Origin: Tannerella sp.
GTDB lineage: Bacteria; Bacteroidota; Bacteroidia; Bacteroidales; Tannerellaceae
Length of the DNA stretch: 18,189 nucleotides
Assembly (NCBI GenBank): GCA_031289445.1
Contig: JAITPL010000180.1
Coordinates: forward strand, 1-18,189
Reading direction: 5' to 3'
In this document: positions 16,033 to 18,189 of the stretch, piece by piece
Layout of the letters: each line of letters starts with the position of its first letter
Numbering within the stretch: the first letter of the stretch is position 1
The notes under the pieces: model-generated
Databases searched by the model: none
Seen by the model: the letters and a program-made list of their open reading frames with translations, nothing else
What the model was told of the DNA's origin: nothing
Translations under genes and position numbers: made by a program

Positions 16033-17700
16033 ATGAATAAAAAGTTGAAATTTTTCATGTTGTTCGCCTTCATTGCGCAGATGACATTTGCTCAGGATAA
16101 GCTTACAGACATCCTGAAAGGTGAGTTAGACCGGAATTTTGCCGTGTTTAAGTCGCGGCCTGTGCCTGCTTATTACATGAGCTATCGCGTGCACGACATT
16201 CAATCGCACAATATCAGGACCTCGTTTGGCGATTTGATCGGCTCGTACCCAAGGCATAACCGAATATTTAACGTAGATATCCACGTCGGCAGCTACGAGT
16301 TGGATAATACGCGCGAGTTGCGGGGCAGTAATTCCGGTTGGGTTTCGCCCGGCGCCGGTACAATAGCGCTTGACGACAATCCGATAGCCATACGGACCGA
16401 CGTGTGGAGGGCTACCGACGAAGTCTATAAGGACGCTATCAAGCAGTTCGACAACGTGAAGGCTAACGTGGCTGTCAAGGTCGAGGCAGAGGACAAGTCA
16501 AACGATTTTTCGCAAGAGAAAGCCGAGAAATATTTTGAGCCGGTCAAACCGCTCAAGGATATGAAGTTTGATGAGGCCGAATGGACTAAAAAGCTGAAAA
16601 AATTCAGCGCTGTTTTCAATAACAATAAAGACATCCTTTCCGGCAGCGCCAGCATTAGCATTGAGTTGGTGAGGAAATATTTTGTCGATACCGAAGGCAG
16701 CGAAATAGTCGAGAATGCCTACGCTTACCGGCTGATGATAGACATTGAAACAGTTGCGGAGGACGGCATGTCGCTGCCTTTGTATCAAAGCTATTACGCC
16801 AAGGAAATAAAAGACTTTCCGTCGGACGAGCAAGTGATAAAGGACGCCAAAGAGATGAGCGCCATGCTGTCCAGATTGCGGAAAGCATCTGTGGTCGAGT
16901 CGTATTCGGGGCCTGCGCTGATGACCGCCGAAGCCGCCGGAGTGTTTTTTCATGAAATATTCGGACACAGAGTTGAAGGCGCCCGACTGAAAAAAGATTC
17001 CGACGCCCAGACATTCAAAAAGAAGCTCGGACAGCTTGTTCTGCCCAAAGATATCACAATCTTCTACGACTCTCAGTTGAAGTACTACAAAGGTATTCCG
17101 CTAAACGGATACTATGTTTTTGATGATGAAGGCGTACGCGGTCAGCGGGTGGACATAGTAAAAGACGGCATCCTCAACGCATTTCTGACGAGCCGCGTTC
17201 CGATTGAAGGTTTCCCGAACTCAAACGGACACGGACGCGCGGTGATTCAATACGATAACGTGACACGTCAATCAAACATGATTATCGAGTCGAGCCGGCC
17301 CAAGTCAACCAAAGAACTGCGCAAGTTGCTTACCGACCAGTTGAAGCAAGAACAGAAAGAGTACGGATATTTGTTCGATAAGGTTTCGGGCGGATTCACT
17401 ACCACCGGCAGATATATGCCGAACGCATTCAACGTTACACCCCTAATCGTTTACAAGATATTTGCCGACGGACGTCCCGACGAACTGGTGCGGGGCGTTG
17501 ATCTGGTAGGAACACCCTTGTCGATATTCTCGCAAGTAGTTGCCTGCGGCGACGACCATGGCGCTTTCAACGGATATTGCGGCGCCGAATCAGGCTCACT
17601 GCCTGTCTCCTGCGTGTGTCCGACCTTGTACATCAAGATGATTGAAACACAGAAGAAATCGAAATCACAAACACAACCTCCTATCCTGGAAAGACCATGA
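16033..17700 (+). CDS. Exported TldD/PmbA family metalloprotease
   Basis: A 555-residue protein with a signal peptide (MNKKLKFFMLFAFIAQMTFA, cleaved before QD), so it is sent to the periplasm or beyond. The zinc motif HEIFGH (His307, Glu308, His312; HExxxH as in TldD) stands in TAEAAGVFFHEIFGHRVEG. Other TldD-like parts are the glycine-rich GYYVFDDEGVRGQRVDIVKDG (the lid and strand region after the motif), TSRVPIEGFPNSNGHGRA, and the C-terminal CGAESGSLPVSCVCPTLYI, matching the family's G-x-S-x-PVS ending. Escherichia coli TldD is cytoplasmic and works with TldE (PmbA) on microcin B17 and CcdA; this one is extracytoplasmic and its substrate is unknown. The next gene, 26 nt on, has a related N-terminal domain, so the two may form a TldD/TldE-like complex. 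Confidence 0.88.
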   Translation: MNKKLKFFMLFAFIAQMTFAQDKLTDILKGELDRNFAVFKSRPVPAYYMSYRVHDIQSHNIRTSFGDLIGSYPRHNRIFNVDIHVGSYELDNTRELRGSNSGWVSPGAGTIALDDNPIAIRTDVWRATDEVYKDAIKQFDNVKANVAVKVEAEDKSNDFSQEKAEKYFEPVKPLKDMKFDEAEWTKKLKKFSAVFNNNKDILSGSASISIELVRKYFVDTEGSEIVENAYAYRLMIDIETVAEDGMSLPLYQSYYAKEIKDFPSDEQVIKDAKEMSAMLSRLRKASVVESYSGPALMTAEAAGVFFHEIFGHRVEGARLKKDSDAQTFKKKLGQLVLPKDITIFYDSQLKYYKGIPLNGYYVFDDEGVRGQRVDIVKDGILNAFLTSRVPIEGFPNSNGHGRAVIQYDNVTRQSNMIIESSRPKSTKELRKLLTDQLKQEQKEYGYLFDKVSGGFTTTGRYMPNAFNVTPLIVYKIFADGRPDELVRGVDLVGTPLSIFSQVVACGDDHGAFNGYCGAESGSLPVSCVCPTLYIKMIETQKKSKSQTQPPILERP

Positions 17701-17726
17701 AGTTAATAACTATAAATTATAAAACT

Positions 17727-18189
17727 ATGCGAGTAAAATATTATATCATAATAATGCTGTTGGCCGTCAGTTCGATTGCGAGCCAAATATCAGCCCAGCA
17801 AAACGCTACCCTTTCTGCGCTGTTGGCCGTCGCTTCGACTTTGAACCAAATACCAGCCCAGCAAAACTCTATCCTTTCGGCTGTGAAAAGCGAAGTCGAT
17901 AGAAGCAAAGCGGAGTTGAAACTGAACAACCTGCGACCGCCGTTTTTAATCAGCTACACCGTGGCCGATATAAAAGTGACGAGCATCGCGGCTACTGCGG
18001 GGGCCTTGGTCTCTGTAAACGACAATAACTACAGAGCAGGACTGTCGAAGTTTTTTGTCGGCGATTATGCCAATAACAACTCTAACTTCGGGAATTTCAT
18101 GTCGGTCAGAGACATCAGTATGGACGACGACGCCAAAGGTATAGCCATCGCCATCTGGGGAGATATGGACCGCCTTTACAAAAATGCAG
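17727..18189 (+). CDS. TldD/PmbA-related exported protein, N-terminal part
   Basis: Partial gene of 154 complete codons running off the right edge. It starts MRVKYYIIIMLLAV, a signal peptide, and continues into two tandem 21-residue units (residues 11-31 and 32-52: LLAVSSIASQ... and LLAVASTLNQ..., each ending in an AQQN...LSA segment). After that, SEVDRSKAELKLNNLRPPFLISYTVADI aligns by eye with DRNFAVFKSRPVPAYYMSYRVHDI of the preceding TldD-like protein, so it is a paralogue sharing the N-terminal domain. Whether it keeps a metal-binding motif cannot be seen here; TldE/PmbA-type partners lack it. It follows the tldD-like gene by 26 nt and is probably cotranscribed. The start at 17727 is the only ATG giving a signal peptide. 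Confidence 0.8.
   Translation, partial: MRVKYYIIIMLLAVSSIASQISAQQNATLSALLAVASTLNQIPAQQNSILSAVKSEVDRSKAELKLNNLRPPFLISYTVADIKVTSIAATAGALVSVNDNNYRAGLSKFFVGDYANNNSNFGNFMSVRDISMDDDAKGIAIAIWGDMDRLYKNA
17757..17882 (+). repeat. 63-bp tandem duplication in a signal-peptide coding region
   Basis: Two adjacent 63-bp units, 17757-17819 and 17820-17882, agree at 52 of 63 positions by my count. Each encodes 21 residues beginning LLAV and containing an AQQN cleavage-like site. The duplication is in frame. Confidence 0.88.

Overview
The window reads as chromosomal DNA from a member of the Bacteroidales (Bacteroidota). The support is several near-consensus TAnnTTTG -7 promoter boxes, A-rich translation leaders without a clear Shine-Dalgarno, a GT3-type glycogen synthase next to a short GT35 glucan phosphorylase, a Tat-type Gfo/Idh/MocA oxidoreductase, and protein sequences typical of the group (PhoH, PurC, ClpC). 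No rRNA, tRNA, CRISPR array, transposase, integrase or phage gene is visible, so genus-level placement is not attempted.

Layout: the left edge holds the start of a leftward Gfo/Idh/MocA oxidoreductase (1-269). A 525-bp AT-rich gap (270-794) follows, full of short heptamer repeats and small palindromes, and leads into a rightward HSL-family esterase (795-1697). Convergent with it is a leftward glycogen operon, GT3 glycogen synthase then glucan phosphorylase (6067 to 1716). A rightward AAA-ATPase-like/PD-(D/E)XK protein (6265-7995) converges on a leftward housekeeping operon, phoH-purC-aroE (10758 to 8079). Divergent from phoH is a rightward secreted alkaline phosphatase and a GH105 lipoprotein (10841-13374). 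Then come clpC (13438-15990), behind what looks like a sigma-54 promoter, and a pair of exported TldD/PmbA-related proteins (16033 to the right edge, the second one cut off).

How the genes fit together: the GT3 synthase and the phosphorylase would build and mobilise intracellular glycogen. The alkaline phosphatase and GH105 enzyme are export-directed and probably scavenge phosphate and pectin-derived disaccharides. PurC and AroE are core biosynthesis. ClpC is the AAA+ unfoldase of a ClpCP protease. The TldD-like pair resembles a heteromeric metalloprotease moved to the envelope.

I do not see a clear new multigene system. The most interesting signals are small: a strong -24/-12 (sigma-54-like) motif in front of clpC; a near-palindromic divergent promoter between phoH and the phosphatase, which makes phoH look leaderless; an acidic repeat insertion in the glycogen synthase; a duplicated aroE 3' end; a tandemly duplicated signal-peptide segment in the last gene; and several 7-bp-period arrays of different sequence around the esterase gene.
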